Assembly (NCBI RefSeq): GCF_028816475.1
Contig: NZ_CP118247.1
Location: 248,001 to 312,000 of the forward strand
Source: Devosia rhodophyticola
Lineage (GTDB): Bacteria > Pseudomonadota > Alphaproteobacteria > Rhizobiales > Devosiaceae
Reading direction: 5' to 3'
Length of the DNA: 64,000 nucleotides
Shown here: piece by piece, positions 52,677-61,927 of the stretch
Layout: each line of letters opens with the position of its first letter
Numbering within the stretch: the first letter of the stretch is position 1
Made by a program: the position numbers and the translations under genes
Notes under the pieces: model-generated
Database searches by the model: none
Told to the model about the DNA's origin: nothing
What the model saw: only the letters and a program-made list of their open reading frames with translations

Positions 52677-53597
52677 TCAGCCGGGGACCTTGGGTGGCAG
52701 CCAACGCTTTTCGATTCTGGCGACCATGGTGTAGGCGGGATCGAAAACATTGCCGACGTCATACCGGATGACCTGCCCCATCAAATGTGAGGCAGCAACC
52801 GCCGACAAGCCATACTCACTGGTCAACCAGTCGAACATTTCAGTCGTGGCGTGCTGCAACGCCTGATCGAGCGGGCGGGCATTGCCAACCGTCAGGATCG
52901 CGTCTTCCGTTTCACCCCGCGGCCAGACAGCGGACTTGCCCTTGACGACAGAGAGACGGACCTCAACCTCCATTGCCGTTTCCACCCCGGTGCCGACGAT
53001 TTCACCGTCGCCCTGTACCGCGTGGCAATCTCCCAGGAAGAACAATGCGCCGGGGACAAAAACCGGAAACCAGACCTTGGCGCTCGGCCCGAAGCCGCGA
53101 TAATCCATGTTTCCGCCATTTTCGGCGCTGGTTGCGGTAGAAAACGCCTGCCCCAGGGCCGGGGCGACGCCGAAACAACCGATCATTGGATCAAGCGGAA
53201 GCACCAATTGTTCAAGGCCGGCAACAGGCTCGGCCAGAGACACTGTGGCCGCCGCAATATCAATGTGCCATTCAGTGCGTTTGCGCTGCGGCAAATCACG
53301 GACCCTATCGGGTTGAACCACATTGGCCGCCAGCGCCGCGCGCGTCCATCCCATCGCGCGGATCGGCGTCATGCGCAGGATTTCGACCAGGAGCATATCG
53401 CCGGGCATTGCGCCTTCGACATAGATCGGACCATTCATCGGGTTACCGCCGCCGGCCCGGCTGACCCCATCCTTGTCCATTCCCATGGCATCAAGCGTTT
53501 CGGTGACAACGCAATCGCCATCCCCTATCCGCAATGCTGGTGGAACGGTGCCTAGAACATTGTGCCAAGCGTTACAGACCAGCCGGTGGGTTGTCAT
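52677..53597 (-). CDS. Acetamidase/formamidase family protein
   Basis: A 306-aa amidohydrolase of the acetamidase/formamidase family. It shows an early VCNAWHNVLGTVPPALRI and VEGAMPGDMLLVEILRM, the central PLDPMIGCFGVAP, LFLGDCHAVQGDGEIVGTG, the most conserved stretch of the family, and WLTSEYGLSAVAASHLMGQV near the C-terminus. It would release ammonia from short amides. The start at 53597 (MTTHRLV) is chosen over 53666 because family homology begins there. It lies convergent to the Gfo/Idh/MocA gene. Confidence 0.88.
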   Translation of the reverse strand: MTTHRLVCNAWHNVLGTVPPALRIGDGDCVVTETLDAMGMDKDGVSRAGGGNPMNGPIYVEGAMPGDMLLVEILRMTPIRAMGWTRAALAANVVQPDRVRDLPQRKRTEWHIDIAAATVSLAEPVAGLEQLVLPLDPMIGCFGVAPALGQAFSTATSAENGGNMDYRGFGPSAKVWFPVFVPGALFFLGDCHAVQGDGEIVGTGVETAMEVEVRLSVVKGKSAVWPRGETEDAILTVGNARPLDQALQHATTEMFDWLTSEYGLSAVAASHLMGQVIRYDVGNVFDPAYTMVARIEKRWLPPKVPG

Positions 53598-53720
53598 GTT
53601 GGGTGCTCTTGTTGATTTCAGGTCAGTGGGGCAGCGTTCAAAATATGCCTGACCATATGCCAGCATGCAATTTTATGCGAATTCTTCAGACCGCCTGATC
53701 TGGTTACAGCGCCTGGTTGA

Positions 53721-54758
53721 TTAGTCTGCTTTTTTTGGTGGTCGCGTGGAGCCCCGGAGCACGATGTTGCAATCGAGGCGAACCGACACTGGCGGCACCA
53801 TTTGCTGGGCTGAAAGCCGCTCCAGCATCACGCGAGTTACCTCCTTGGCAATATCGGCCAAAGGCTGGGCAATTACGGTGATGCCAGGGTCCAGTAACGC
53901 GAAGAGATCAACGTCGTCGAAGCTGATCAGCGAGATATCGTCAGGGATACGGATATTGCGCTCGCGCAGGAGCTGTAGCACACCGATGGTCATCTGATAA
54001 TTTGAAGAAAATATCGCCGTCGGCTGAGGGGAAGCAGACATCAGTCGATTTGCCGCCTCATACCCTTCGCGGCGCGTGCCGTTGCCGGGTTGTTGCAGCG
54101 CGGGATCTATCGGCAATCCAGCATTTATGTGGGCATTGCGGTAGCCCCGCAGGCGCTCGTCGTGCGGCCGTTGGCCGATAGTGCCTGTGACGATGCCGAT
54201 ATGGGTGTGTCCGATATCAATCAGATGTTCCATAGCGCGAGTGGTGACGTCGCAGTTCTCCACCTCAACCCGATCCACCGACCAACCATCGGGGTGGGTA
54301 TTGTAAAACGCCATCGGCATGCCGGTTTGAAATACTTTGGCCAGCGATTTATTTTCGGCCGAAAGGTTGCCGACGATCAGTCCATCGACGCGGTGACCGA
54401 CAAGGAAATCGACGGCCTCGCTGAGCGAGTTCGCGGTGTCAGCGTAGGTGACTGTGAGCGCTGAATAGCCGGCCTGACGCAAGTGATTGGCTGTTCCGGC
54501 AAGTATGCGGGCATGAAATTCATCGAAATTGGGCACCAAAATGCCCACGGTTTTGGTTGCCCGACTGCGAATTGACCCAGCCAGGGCATTGCGAAAATAC
54601 CCCAACTCTTCGATGGCCGCGCGAATTTGTTCAGGCTTTCGAACTGACAGCCCGTTGATGTAGCGAGACACCGTTCCAATCGACACATTGGCGGCGGTGG
54701 CCACTTCCACAATGGTAGCGGATCGACTGGGCTTTTTTGCTCTAGACGTGACTTCCAT
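53721..54758 (-). CDS. LacI-family transcriptional regulator
   Basis: A 345-aa repressor. Residues ~13-60 form the LacI helix-turn-helix and hinge (TIVEVATAANVSIGTVSRYI…VRKPEQIRAAIEELGY), and the remainder is a sugar-binding-protein-like effector domain with NFDEFHARILAG and DDVDLFALLDPGITVIAQP. It is divergent from the sulfatase/ABC operon, with an AACGTT-centred site overlapping a good promoter there, so it should repress that operon until a sugar-like ligand binds (inference). Confidence 0.9.
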   Translation of the reverse strand: MEVTSRAKKPSRSATIVEVATAANVSIGTVSRYINGLSVRKPEQIRAAIEELGYFRNALAGSIRSRATKTVGILVPNFDEFHARILAGTANHLRQAGYSALTVTYADTANSLSEAVDFLVGHRVDGLIVGNLSAENKSLAKVFQTGMPMAFYNTHPDGWSVDRVEVENCDVTTRAMEHLIDIGHTHIGIVTGTIGQRPHDERLRGYRNAHINAGLPIDPALQQPGNGTRREGYEAANRLMSASPQPTAIFSSNYQMTIGVLQLLRERNIRIPDDISLISFDDVDLFALLDPGITVIAQPLADIAKEVTRVMLERLSAQQMVPPVSVRLDCNIVLRGSTRPPKKAD

Positions 54759-55004
54759 CGCCCGGGCTTTCAGAATTCAGTGGCGCAACTCAAAACATTA
54801 TGACTGAAGTCGCGATGGCTTGCGGCGTCACGACCGCGTCGTTGTCTTTGCTGTGCCACAAAGTGCCCTGAACCAGCGCTGGTTGTCAATTACGACCACA
54901 TTTTTACCCACATTCAACGACCCAAGCCCTTGATGCACCGAGTGATTGTACGAAGGCAAACAGAGGGAAAATGCTCCATCAATTCAACTCAACACCACCT
55001 CTAG

Positions 55005-55033
55005 TTGACAACGTTATGAGTGACGTTTACGGT
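55005..55033 (+). promoter_or_regulatory. Promoter with embedded LacI-type operator
   Basis: TTGACA (55005-55010) and TACGGT (55028-55033) are separated by 17 bp. They form a -35/-10 pair whose start site would fall about 17 bases before the sulfatase ATG. The CG-centred palindrome AACGTT (55009-55014), in the context TTGACAACGTTATGA, overlaps the -35 element and looks like a LacI-family operator, in keeping with the divergent LacI gene. Confidence 0.5.
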
Positions 55034-55056
55034 TTGGCATCTGCTGGGAGGGTTAG

Positions 55057-56568
55057 ATGAAAAAGCCGAATATCCTGTTTATCATGGCGGACGATCACGC
55101 GGCCAAAGCAATCAGTTGCTATGGGCATGCGATTAATCACACGCCCAATATCGACAGGATCGGCGAGCGCGGCATGCGCCTTGACCATTGCTATGTCAGC
55201 AACTCGATTTGCACGCCCAGCCGCGCCTCAATCCTGACCGGCACCTACAACCATGTGAACGGCGTCACAACGCTTGATACGCCTTTTAATAACCGCGCGC
55301 CGCATCTGGCCAAGCATCTGAAATCGGCTGGATATTCCACTGCGATCTTCGGCAAGTGGCATCTGGGCGAAGGCGCAGCCCACCAACCAACGGGCTTTGA
55401 CGATTGGTCGGTGCTGCCCGGTCAGGGCGAATATTTCGATCCCAAGATGATTGGCCCGGAAGGCGTACAGCGCGAACAAGGCTATGTCACGGACATCATT
55501 ACGGACAAGTGCCTCGATTGGCTCGAGAAGCGCGATGCTGAAAAGCCGTTCTTTTTGATGTGTCATCACAAGGCGCCGCATCGCAATTTTGCGCCTCATC
55601 CGAAATATCGCGACATGTTCGAGGGTCATGATTTTACGGCACCGGAAAGCTTTTCGGATGACTACAGCAACCGAGCGCGCGCGGCGGCGGCAGCGACCAT
55701 GCGTGTTCGCAAGGATTTCACCTACGCGGATCTGGGATTGGCCCAACCCGAAGGCGGATCAGAGGTTGGTGCAGAGCTTTTCGAAGACCGCTACGATCGC
55801 AAGATCCCTGATCCGGACGACGTCAGCACCCTGCGGCTGGTCGATGCCAACACGGGTGAAACATTTACGTTTTCTGATCAGGAAGAGCTACATCAGTTCA
55901 AGTTCCAGCGCTATATGCGGCGTTATCTTCAGACCGTTGCCTCAGTGGATGAGAGCGTCGGGCGGTTGCTCGACCACCTTGAAGCGACGGGCCAGATCGA
56001 CAACACCATTGTCATCTACACCTCCGATCAAGGCTTCTTTCTGGGCGAGCACGGCTGGTTCGACAAACGCTTCATCTATGAAGAATCGCTGCAGATGCCG
56101 TTCGTTGTTAGCTATCCACCCAAGATTGCGGCAGGGTCGCAATGCAAAGATATCGTCAGCAATGTCGACTTCGCCCCTACCCTGCTCGACTTGGCCGGCG
56201 TTCCCGTACCCAACTATATGCAGGGCAACAGCTTCAAACCAGTTTTGGAGGGGAACACGCCCCTTGATTGGTCGCAAGTGGCCTATCACCGATATTGGAT
56301 GCATCGCGACAGCGGCCACAACATCTTCGCGCACTACGGAATCCGCAGCCAAAGATACAAGCTTATCTATTGGTACAATGACGACCTGGGTCACCCGGGC
56401 GCTGTATCAAGCGACGACCCCCCCGAATGGGAATTGTTCGACTGCAAGTCGGATCCGCTCGAACTTTGCAATGTTTATGACGACCCAGCCTATGATCAGG
56501 TGAAACTGGAAATGCACGGGCTGCTTGATGCCAAGATGGCTCAAATCGGGGACGTGCCGGAACACTAG
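55057..56568 (+). CDS. Type I sulfatase
   Basis: A 503-aa sulfatase. It starts KKPNILFIMADDHAAKAISC with the metal-binding Asp pair, has the formylglycine site Cys52 in SICTPSRASILTG, FGKWHLGEG with the catalytic Lys, MCHHKAPHRNFAPHPKY, and the second metal site YTSDQGFFLGEHGWFDKRF. No signal peptide is visible, so it should act in the cytoplasm on an imported sulfated sugar. It is only distantly like the choline-sulfatase-type enzyme at 25691 and closer to carbohydrate sulfatases. GGGAGGG precedes the ATG. It heads an operon with a sugar ABC transporter. Confidence 0.9.
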   Translation: MKKPNILFIMADDHAAKAISCYGHAINHTPNIDRIGERGMRLDHCYVSNSICTPSRASILTGTYNHVNGVTTLDTPFNNRAPHLAKHLKSAGYSTAIFGKWHLGEGAAHQPTGFDDWSVLPGQGEYFDPKMIGPEGVQREQGYVTDIITDKCLDWLEKRDAEKPFFLMCHHKAPHRNFAPHPKYRDMFEGHDFTAPESFSDDYSNRARAAAAATMRVRKDFTYADLGLAQPEGGSEVGAELFEDRYDRKIPDPDDVSTLRLVDANTGETFTFSDQEELHQFKFQRYMRRYLQTVASVDESVGRLLDHLEATGQIDNTIVIYTSDQGFFLGEHGWFDKRFIYEESLQMPFVVSYPPKIAAGSQCKDIVSNVDFAPTLLDLAGVPVPNYMQGNSFKPVLEGNTPLDWSQVAYHRYWMHRDSGHNIFAHYGIRSQRYKLIYWYNDDLGHPGAVSSDDPPEWELFDCKSDPLELCNVYDDPAYDQVKLEMHGLLDAKMAQIGDVPEH

Positions 56569-56622
56569 GGGCTGCGCGAGCCGTTCACGAAGCTGCGTCA
56601 TCACATCAAGGGGGAGACTTGA

Positions 56623-57492
56623 ATGTCCGTCAATGGTCAGACAAATCCATATCGAAACGAACTGGTGCAGGAGCGCTTCCGCCGGGCGGTAATCTATATT
56701 GCGCTGACAATTGTCACGCTGATCATGGTGTTTCCGGTCATGTGGATGATTTCGGTGTCGCTCAAGCCGACAACCGAAACATTTTCGCTGCCACCGCAGT
56801 TCATTCCAGAAACATTGCAGTTTGACGCTTATTCGCGCGTTCTGGGCAACGCGCAGTTTCGCGGCTTTTTTCTCAACAGCTATCTGGTCGGTATCGCGGT
56901 TACGCTCCTGTCGGTGGCCATCGGCACCCTCGCGGCCTTTGGATTTTCCCGCTACCGGTTCTTTGGCGAAAAGACGGCAAAGCTGTTTGTGATCACGACA
57001 CAGATGGTGCCGACCATTACGCTGCTGATCCCGTTCTTTGGCGTGATCGTCTGGCTGCGCCTTTACGATTCCCTTTGGGGGCTGATCGTTACGTATCTGA
57101 CGTTTGCCCTGCCCTATTCCGTCATCATGATGAATGGCTATCTCGATACCATTCCCAAGGATTTTGACGAAGCCGCCATCATCGATGGGTGTACCCCGAT
57201 CGGCGTTCTGTTTCGGGTCCTGTTGCCGGTTGCAACCCCCGGCATCATTTCAACGGCGGTCTATACATTCTTGCTGTCGTGGAACGAATTTTTGTTTGCA
57301 CTTGCCCTGACCCGCTCAACCGAAATGCGCACCGTGCCAGTCGGCATTGCCATGATGGTGGGTGAGTTCGGGTTGAAATGGGACGAGATGATGGCGTTTT
57401 CCGTCCTCGGCTCGGTCCCGATCCTGGTACTGTTCATGTGGGTGCAACGCTATGTGGTCTCAGGCCTGGCAGCGGGTGGCGTGAAGGGTTAG
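56623..57492 (+). CDS. Carbohydrate ABC transporter permease (MalG type)
   Basis: A 289-aa inner-membrane permease with six predicted helices. It has the EAA loop PKDFDEAAIIDGCTPIGVLF and the C-terminal LLSWNEFLFALAL segment of MalG-type permeases. GGGGGAG lies upstream of the ATG. It is placed before the binding protein and away from its MalF-type partner, an uncommon gene order (MalG–binding protein–MalF–ATPase). Confidence 0.92.
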   Translation: MSVNGQTNPYRNELVQERFRRAVIYIALTIVTLIMVFPVMWMISVSLKPTTETFSLPPQFIPETLQFDAYSRVLGNAQFRGFFLNSYLVGIAVTLLSVAIGTLAAFGFSRYRFFGEKTAKLFVITTQMVPTITLLIPFFGVIVWLRLYDSLWGLIVTYLTFALPYSVIMMNGYLDTIPKDFDEAAIIDGCTPIGVLFRVLLPVATPGIISTAVYTFLLSWNEFLFALALTRSTEMRTVPVGIAMMVGEFGLKWDEMMAFSVLGSVPILVLFMWVQRYVVSGLAAGGVKG

Positions 57493-57537
57493 CCGTTCGA
57501 AAATTCTGACAAATCAACTGTGTGGAGGAGAAACACA

Positions 57538-58782
57538 ATGTCGAAAAAACTGATAAAGGCGATGGCCGTGGCGGCCATCGCGATGATACCGGTCCAGAGC
57601 TTTGCTCAAACAAAGATCGAGTGGCTGCAATGGTTTGCAGCCGAGGCCGGGGCCGACACCTACAATAGCCTGGTGTCGGAGTTTGAAGCCGCCAATCCCG
57701 ACATCAAGATTGAACTCGTGAACCAGCCGTTTGGCAAGGTGCGCGAAAGCATCGTGACCGATCATGCAATCGGCATCAGCGCCGATGTTCTGGGCCTCAA
57801 TATGCCCTGGACCAAGGAATTTCTCGATATCGGCATTCTGGCGCCGCTCGATGATTATCTTGGCAAGGCGGACAACGGCTTCAGCAAGGACCAGTTGGTC
57901 CAAGCACCGATTGGAGAAATCGACGGTCATACATGGATGGTGCCCCTGACCGCTTTCCCCTTCGTTCTGCATACAAATATGACTTTGGTCAAAGAAGCAG
58001 GCTTTGAGCACCCGCCCACGAACTGGGATGAATTAAAGGAATATGCGACGGCTATTTCGAAGTTGGGTGACGGCATTTCGGGCATCGGTTTGCCCTTCTC
58101 GTCGCAGCCACCGGCCAATGGCCCAATCCTGACACTCCTGCCGCTGCTTTATGCGCATGGGGGGCACTCAATGAACGGCACGACCCCAGATTTTGACAAT
58201 CCGGCAGTCGTGGAAACCTTGCAGTTGCTCAATGATCTCAACGCTTCGGGTGCCGCCGCACCGGGTGCCGCATCGCGTACCGGCGGTGTGGATGTCGAGG
58301 AGTTCGTTGCGGGACGCACCGGGTTTCTGATTTCGCCGGCGGCGCATTCTGCCAATGTGCGCGAAAGAGGCGCCGATTTCGAATATGCAATGACACGGGT
58401 GCCGGGCGATGTGAACGCCTATCGCGTTCATGGTTTTGAATTGGGGATTTCCGCCAACTCCAAACACAAGGACGAAGCCTGGAAGTTCATTTCCTTCCTT
58501 TTGGGCAAGCAGGCCAACGCCAAGGTCGCCCACGCATCGGCCTCCCTGCCCGGCAATCTCGAAGCATTGGCTGACTTCAACACCGACGGAGACGAGGTGC
58601 TGGCCAAGCAGATGGATATCCTGAGCAATGACACACCGGTTGAAGAGCTTCGCCAGGCGCCCAAGGCTACGGCCAGCTGGTCGATCATGACTGAAGAAAT
58701 TCAGGCAATGCTGGCAGGTAACCAGACCCCCGAAGCCACAGCGGCCGCCGTTCAGGCGCGTTGGCTCGAACTGATCAAGTAG
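57538..58782 (+). CDS. Carbohydrate ABC transporter substrate-binding protein
   Basis: A 414-aa family 1 extracellular solute-binding protein. The signal peptide is about 23 residues (MSKKLIKAMAVAAIAMIPVQ, cleavage after SFA), and the mature part starts QTKIEWLQWFAAEAGADTYN. Middle segments such as GHTWMVPLTAFPFVLHTNMTLV cut across residues ~132-153 are typical of sugar-binding proteins. The ATG at 57538 has GGAGGAG upstream. By context the ligand may be a sulfated sugar or oligosaccharide. Confidence 0.92.
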   Translation: MSKKLIKAMAVAAIAMIPVQSFAQTKIEWLQWFAAEAGADTYNSLVSEFEAANPDIKIELVNQPFGKVRESIVTDHAIGISADVLGLNMPWTKEFLDIGILAPLDDYLGKADNGFSKDQLVQAPIGEIDGHTWMVPLTAFPFVLHTNMTLVKEAGFEHPPTNWDELKEYATAISKLGDGISGIGLPFSSQPPANGPILTLLPLLYAHGGHSMNGTTPDFDNPAVVETLQLLNDLNASGAAAPGAASRTGGVDVEEFVAGRTGFLISPAAHSANVRERGADFEYAMTRVPGDVNAYRVHGFELGISANSKHKDEAWKFISFLLGKQANAKVAHASASLPGNLEALADFNTDGDEVLAKQMDILSNDTPVEELRQAPKATASWSIMTEEIQAMLAGNQTPEATAAAVQARWLELIK

Positions 58783-58791
58783 GGCATTCTC

Positions 58792-59733
58792 ATGGCAATG
58801 GAAGCGCAGGGCCAAGGGCCCAACTTTTCGACACGGGGAGCCTCCCTGTTCCAGGCAATCCGCGACAATTCAGCTGGCGCAACGCCCTATCTGTTTCTAT
58901 TGCCATGTCTCGTGATCCTGGGGGCGCTGCTGGGCGTTCCGCTTTACAAGGTTGTCGAATACAGTCTTTTCGACAATGTCATCATCAAGCCCGATCCAAT
59001 TTTTGTCGGGCTTGATAATTATTCGAACCTGCTTTCGGACTCCGGCTTTTGGAGCGCACTGCTCAATACCGGCATCTTTACGATCGGCTCAGTGCTGGGC
59101 CATCTGGTGGTCGGCATGTCGCTGGCCATGATGGTCAATGCCGACATCCATCCACGCGCCCGCACCATATTTCGTTCGCTGCTGATCCTGCCCTGGATAT
59201 TTACCGCGGCGGTGGTGGCGCTCAACTGGCAGTTGCTGCTCAACCCGTTCGGCGTCATCAACTACTGGCTGGGCGCGGCGGGCATCATCAATGAACCCCT
59301 CGACTGGCTGGGCGATGCCAATCTTGCCATGTGGTCCTTGCTGCTGATTTCGACATGGCGCGGCTATCCGTTCATCATGGTCAGCTTTCTGAGCGGTTTG
59401 CAGTCCGTCCCGCGCGAGCTCTATGAAGCTGCCGAAATCGATGGCGCGAACTTCTTCCATAAATTCTGGCACGTTACCGTGCCGCAGCTCAAACCGGTCA
59501 TTTATGGCGTGGTGCTGCTCGACCTGATCTGGACCTTCCAGCTGTTCCCGCTGGTCTGGCTGACCACCGGTGGCGGGCCGGGTCGCGTCACTGAAGTGCT
59601 CTCGACCCTCACCTATCGGCTGGCGTTCGTTGACTTCCAGTTCAGCCAGGCCGCCACTGCCGCCGTTTCCATTCTCGTCATTTCGGCAGCTTTCACCATT
59701 CTCTATCTGCGCAATGAAACGCGCAACAAATAG
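58792..59733 (+). CDS. Carbohydrate ABC transporter permease (MalF type)
   Basis: A 313-aa inner-membrane permease with six predicted helices and a 40-residue cytoplasmic N-terminus. It has NATPYLFLLPCLVILGALLG-type first helix (SAGATPYLFLLPCLVIL), EAA loop ELYEAAEIDGANFFHKFWHV and FPLVWLTTGGGPGRVTEVL. It starts 9 bases after the binding-protein stop codon. It pairs with the MalG-type permease encoded upstream of the binding protein. Confidence 0.92.
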   Translation: MAMEAQGQGPNFSTRGASLFQAIRDNSAGATPYLFLLPCLVILGALLGVPLYKVVEYSLFDNVIIKPDPIFVGLDNYSNLLSDSGFWSALLNTGIFTIGSVLGHLVVGMSLAMMVNADIHPRARTIFRSLLILPWIFTAAVVALNWQLLLNPFGVINYWLGAAGIINEPLDWLGDANLAMWSLLLISTWRGYPFIMVSFLSGLQSVPRELYEAAEIDGANFFHKFWHVTVPQLKPVIYGVVLLDLIWTFQLFPLVWLTTGGGPGRVTEVLSTLTYRLAFVDFQFSQAATAAVSILVISAAFTILYLRNETRNK

Positions 59734-59752
59734 TCAAACGGAGTTCTTGAGC

Positions 59753-60823
59753 ATGTCCAACATCGAGATTCGAGACCTGGTAAAGCGCTATGGAACCGTT
59801 GAGGCCTTGCATGCCATCAACATCAAGATAGAGCCGGGCGAGTTTGCTGTTCTGGTTGGCCCATCGGGCTGCGGTAAGTCGACAACCCTGCGCATGGTGG
59901 CGGGGCTGGAAACCATCTCGGGCGGCGAAATCGTTATTGGCGACCGGGTGGTCAATGGCCTACGCCCCAAGGAGCGCGGCATTGCCATGGTGTTCCAGAA
60001 CTATGCGCTTTACCCCTCCAAGACCGTTTACCAGAACATGGCGTTTTCGCTGAAACTGTCGCGGGTGCCCAAGGATGTCATTGATCAGAAGGTACGTGCT
60101 GTTGCTGAAATTCTTGAACTGACGGAGTTGCTGGAACGCAAACCGGGAGCCCTTTCGGGCGGGCAGCGCCAGCGCGTCGCCATGGGTCGAGCGATTGTGC
60201 GCGACCCAAAGGTGTTTTTGTTCGATGAACCACTATCCAACCTCGATGCCAAGCTACGCGGCCAGATGCGCGTCGAAATCAAGCGCCTGCACCAGCGGCT
60301 CAAGAACACCATCATTTATGTAACCCATGACCAGGTCGAGGCCATGACGCTGGCGGACCGCATCGTGGTCATGCGCGATGGCCACATCGAGCAGCAAGGT
60401 ACGCCCGACGAAATTTTTCACGATCCGGCCAGCGAGTTTGTTGCCGGTTTCATGGGTAGTCCGGCGATGAACCTGGTCAAGGCGACTGCGGGGGCCGACG
60501 CTATCACAATCGGCGACACCTCGATCCCATGGGCTTTGCCAGCAAGCATTTCCAACGGCGACACTCTGACATTTGGCCTGCGTCCCGAAGACATTCGACC
60601 AGCCATCGATGCCTCCGAGGTCAGCACCCGGCTCACAGTGACGCTTGAGCTGATTGAACAATTGGGCACCGAGAAGCTGATCTATTTTACCGTGGGTGGC
60701 CATTCGTTCGTGGGAAAGGCCGAGGGCCGCGCCGATCTCAGGGTGGGCCAAAGCATTGAAGTTGCCTTTGACATGGTCCACGCCTATGGATTTTCGCCTA
60801 ATAGCGGCGCTCGCCTCCGATAG
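59753..60823 (+). CDS. Sugar ABC transporter ATP-binding protein (UgpC/MsmK type)
   Basis: A 356-aa ATPase. It has Walker A GPSGCGKST, MVFQNYALYPSKTV, signature LSGGQRQRVAMGRA, Walker B VFLFDEPLSNLD, YVTHDQVEAMTLADR and a C-terminal TOBE domain. The ATG at 59753 is preceded by GGAG; the frame is open upstream only inside the permease gene. It is the last gene of the LacI-controlled operon and is convergent with yghU, 13 bp away. Confidence 0.93.
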   Translation: MSNIEIRDLVKRYGTVEALHAINIKIEPGEFAVLVGPSGCGKSTTLRMVAGLETISGGEIVIGDRVVNGLRPKERGIAMVFQNYALYPSKTVYQNMAFSLKLSRVPKDVIDQKVRAVAEILELTELLERKPGALSGGQRQRVAMGRAIVRDPKVFLFDEPLSNLDAKLRGQMRVEIKRLHQRLKNTIIYVTHDQVEAMTLADRIVVMRDGHIEQQGTPDEIFHDPASEFVAGFMGSPAMNLVKATAGADAITIGDTSIPWALPASISNGDTLTFGLRPEDIRPAIDASEVSTRLTVTLELIEQLGTEKLIYFTVGGHSFVGKAEGRADLRVGQSIEVAFDMVHAYGFSPNSGARLR

Positions 60824-60835
60824 CGGCCGCCGCCG

Positions 60836-61711
60836 TCATGCTGAGACGGCGGGCGCCAATTTATCTTGAGTTCTGAGATCGAAATCCGAGGCATCGTGGC
60901 GTTCGTGCAGTTGACCCTCGAGTGGCCCCCAGACACGGTTGACCATGCGGCCGCGTTGTACGGCGGGGCGTTTTAGAATTTCGGCAGCCCAGCGGCGCAG
61001 GTTCTTGTAGCTTTCAACATCAAGGAACTCGCCTGCCCCGTAGGCCTCGCCCAAAACGAGATTGCCGTACCATGGCCACGTAGCGATGTCGGCGATGGTA
61101 TATTCGTCACCACCCAGATAGCGGTGATCGGCCAGTTCCCGATCCAGCACATCCATTTGACGTTTCGCCTCCATGGTGAAGCGATTTATCGGATATTCGA
61201 ACTTGGTGGGTGCGTAGGCGTAAAAATGGCCGAAACCACCGCCCAAATAGGGCGCTGAACCCTGCAGCCAGAACAGCCAGTTTATAGCCTCGGTGCGCGC
61301 CAATTTATCCCTGGGCAGGAAGTGGCCGAACTTTTCGGCGAGATAGAGCAGGATCGCACCGGATTCAAACACGCGACTGCCAGTTTCGGTATCGACCAGC
61401 GCTGGTATTTTCGAATTCGGGTTGATCGCGACAAAGCCCGACGAAAACTGCTCGCCTTCGCCGATATTGATCAGATACGCGTCGTATTCAGCGCCTGACA
61501 CGCCAAGTGCCAATAGCTCTTCGAGCAGGATGGTGACTTTCTGGCCGTTCGGCGTTGCAAGGGAATGCAGCTGCAAAGGATGCTTGCCACGCGGCAAGGT
61601 GACCTCATGGGTCGGGCCTGCAATCGGCCGATTAGTCTTGGACCATTCGCCGCCGTTTTCAGCGTCCCAGGTCCAGACTTTTGGTGGAACGTAGGTGTTT
61701 TCGTCGGTCAT
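60836..61711 (-). CDS. yghU: Glutathione-dependent disulfide-bond oxidoreductase YghU
   Basis: A 291-aa glutathione transferase-like protein of the Nu class. The N-terminal extension (YVPPKVWTWDAENGGEW), KHPLQLHSLATPNGQKVTIL with the Thr/Asn/Gln glutathione contacts, NPNSKIPALVD, VFESGAILLYLAEKFG and the C-terminal LHERHDASDF all follow E. coli YghU closely. It reduces disulfides such as 2-hydroxyethyl disulfide and organic peroxides using bound glutathione. The start at 61711 (MTDENTY) matches the E. coli start; ATG 61729 is an alternative. Confidence 0.93.
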   Translation of the reverse strand: MTDENTYVPPKVWTWDAENGGEWSKTNRPIAGPTHEVTLPRGKHPLQLHSLATPNGQKVTILLEELLALGVSGAEYDAYLINIGEGEQFSSGFVAINPNSKIPALVDTETGSRVFESGAILLYLAEKFGHFLPRDKLARTEAINWLFWLQGSAPYLGGGFGHFYAYAPTKFEYPINRFTMEAKRQMDVLDRELADHRYLGGDEYTIADIATWPWYGNLVLGEAYGAGEFLDVESYKNLRRWAAEILKRPAVQRGRMVNRVWGPLEGQLHERHDASDFDLRTQDKLAPAVSA

Positions 61712-61927
61712 TGGCCTGGTCACTTTCATTGAATGCGGGCGTGCCGAATTTCAGATGTCACGGCAGCGTCATTGCGGCTTGTTTAGAATTGCTCGGGCGC
61801 CAATTCAATGGTGATGCCGAGCATTTGCGGACGGATCGCCATATTGCCGGGGGAATTGGCAGATATTGGTTGTGGGCAACGATAGAGGGCCATTATGTGA
61901 GGCCTACTATTGGCAGGAGGCCATTTG

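Noticed and set aside
55589..56503. 304-aa alternative frame inside the second sulfatase
   Set aside because: Its product is Arg/Ser/Thr-rich shadow sequence; the sulfatase frame has all catalytic motifs.
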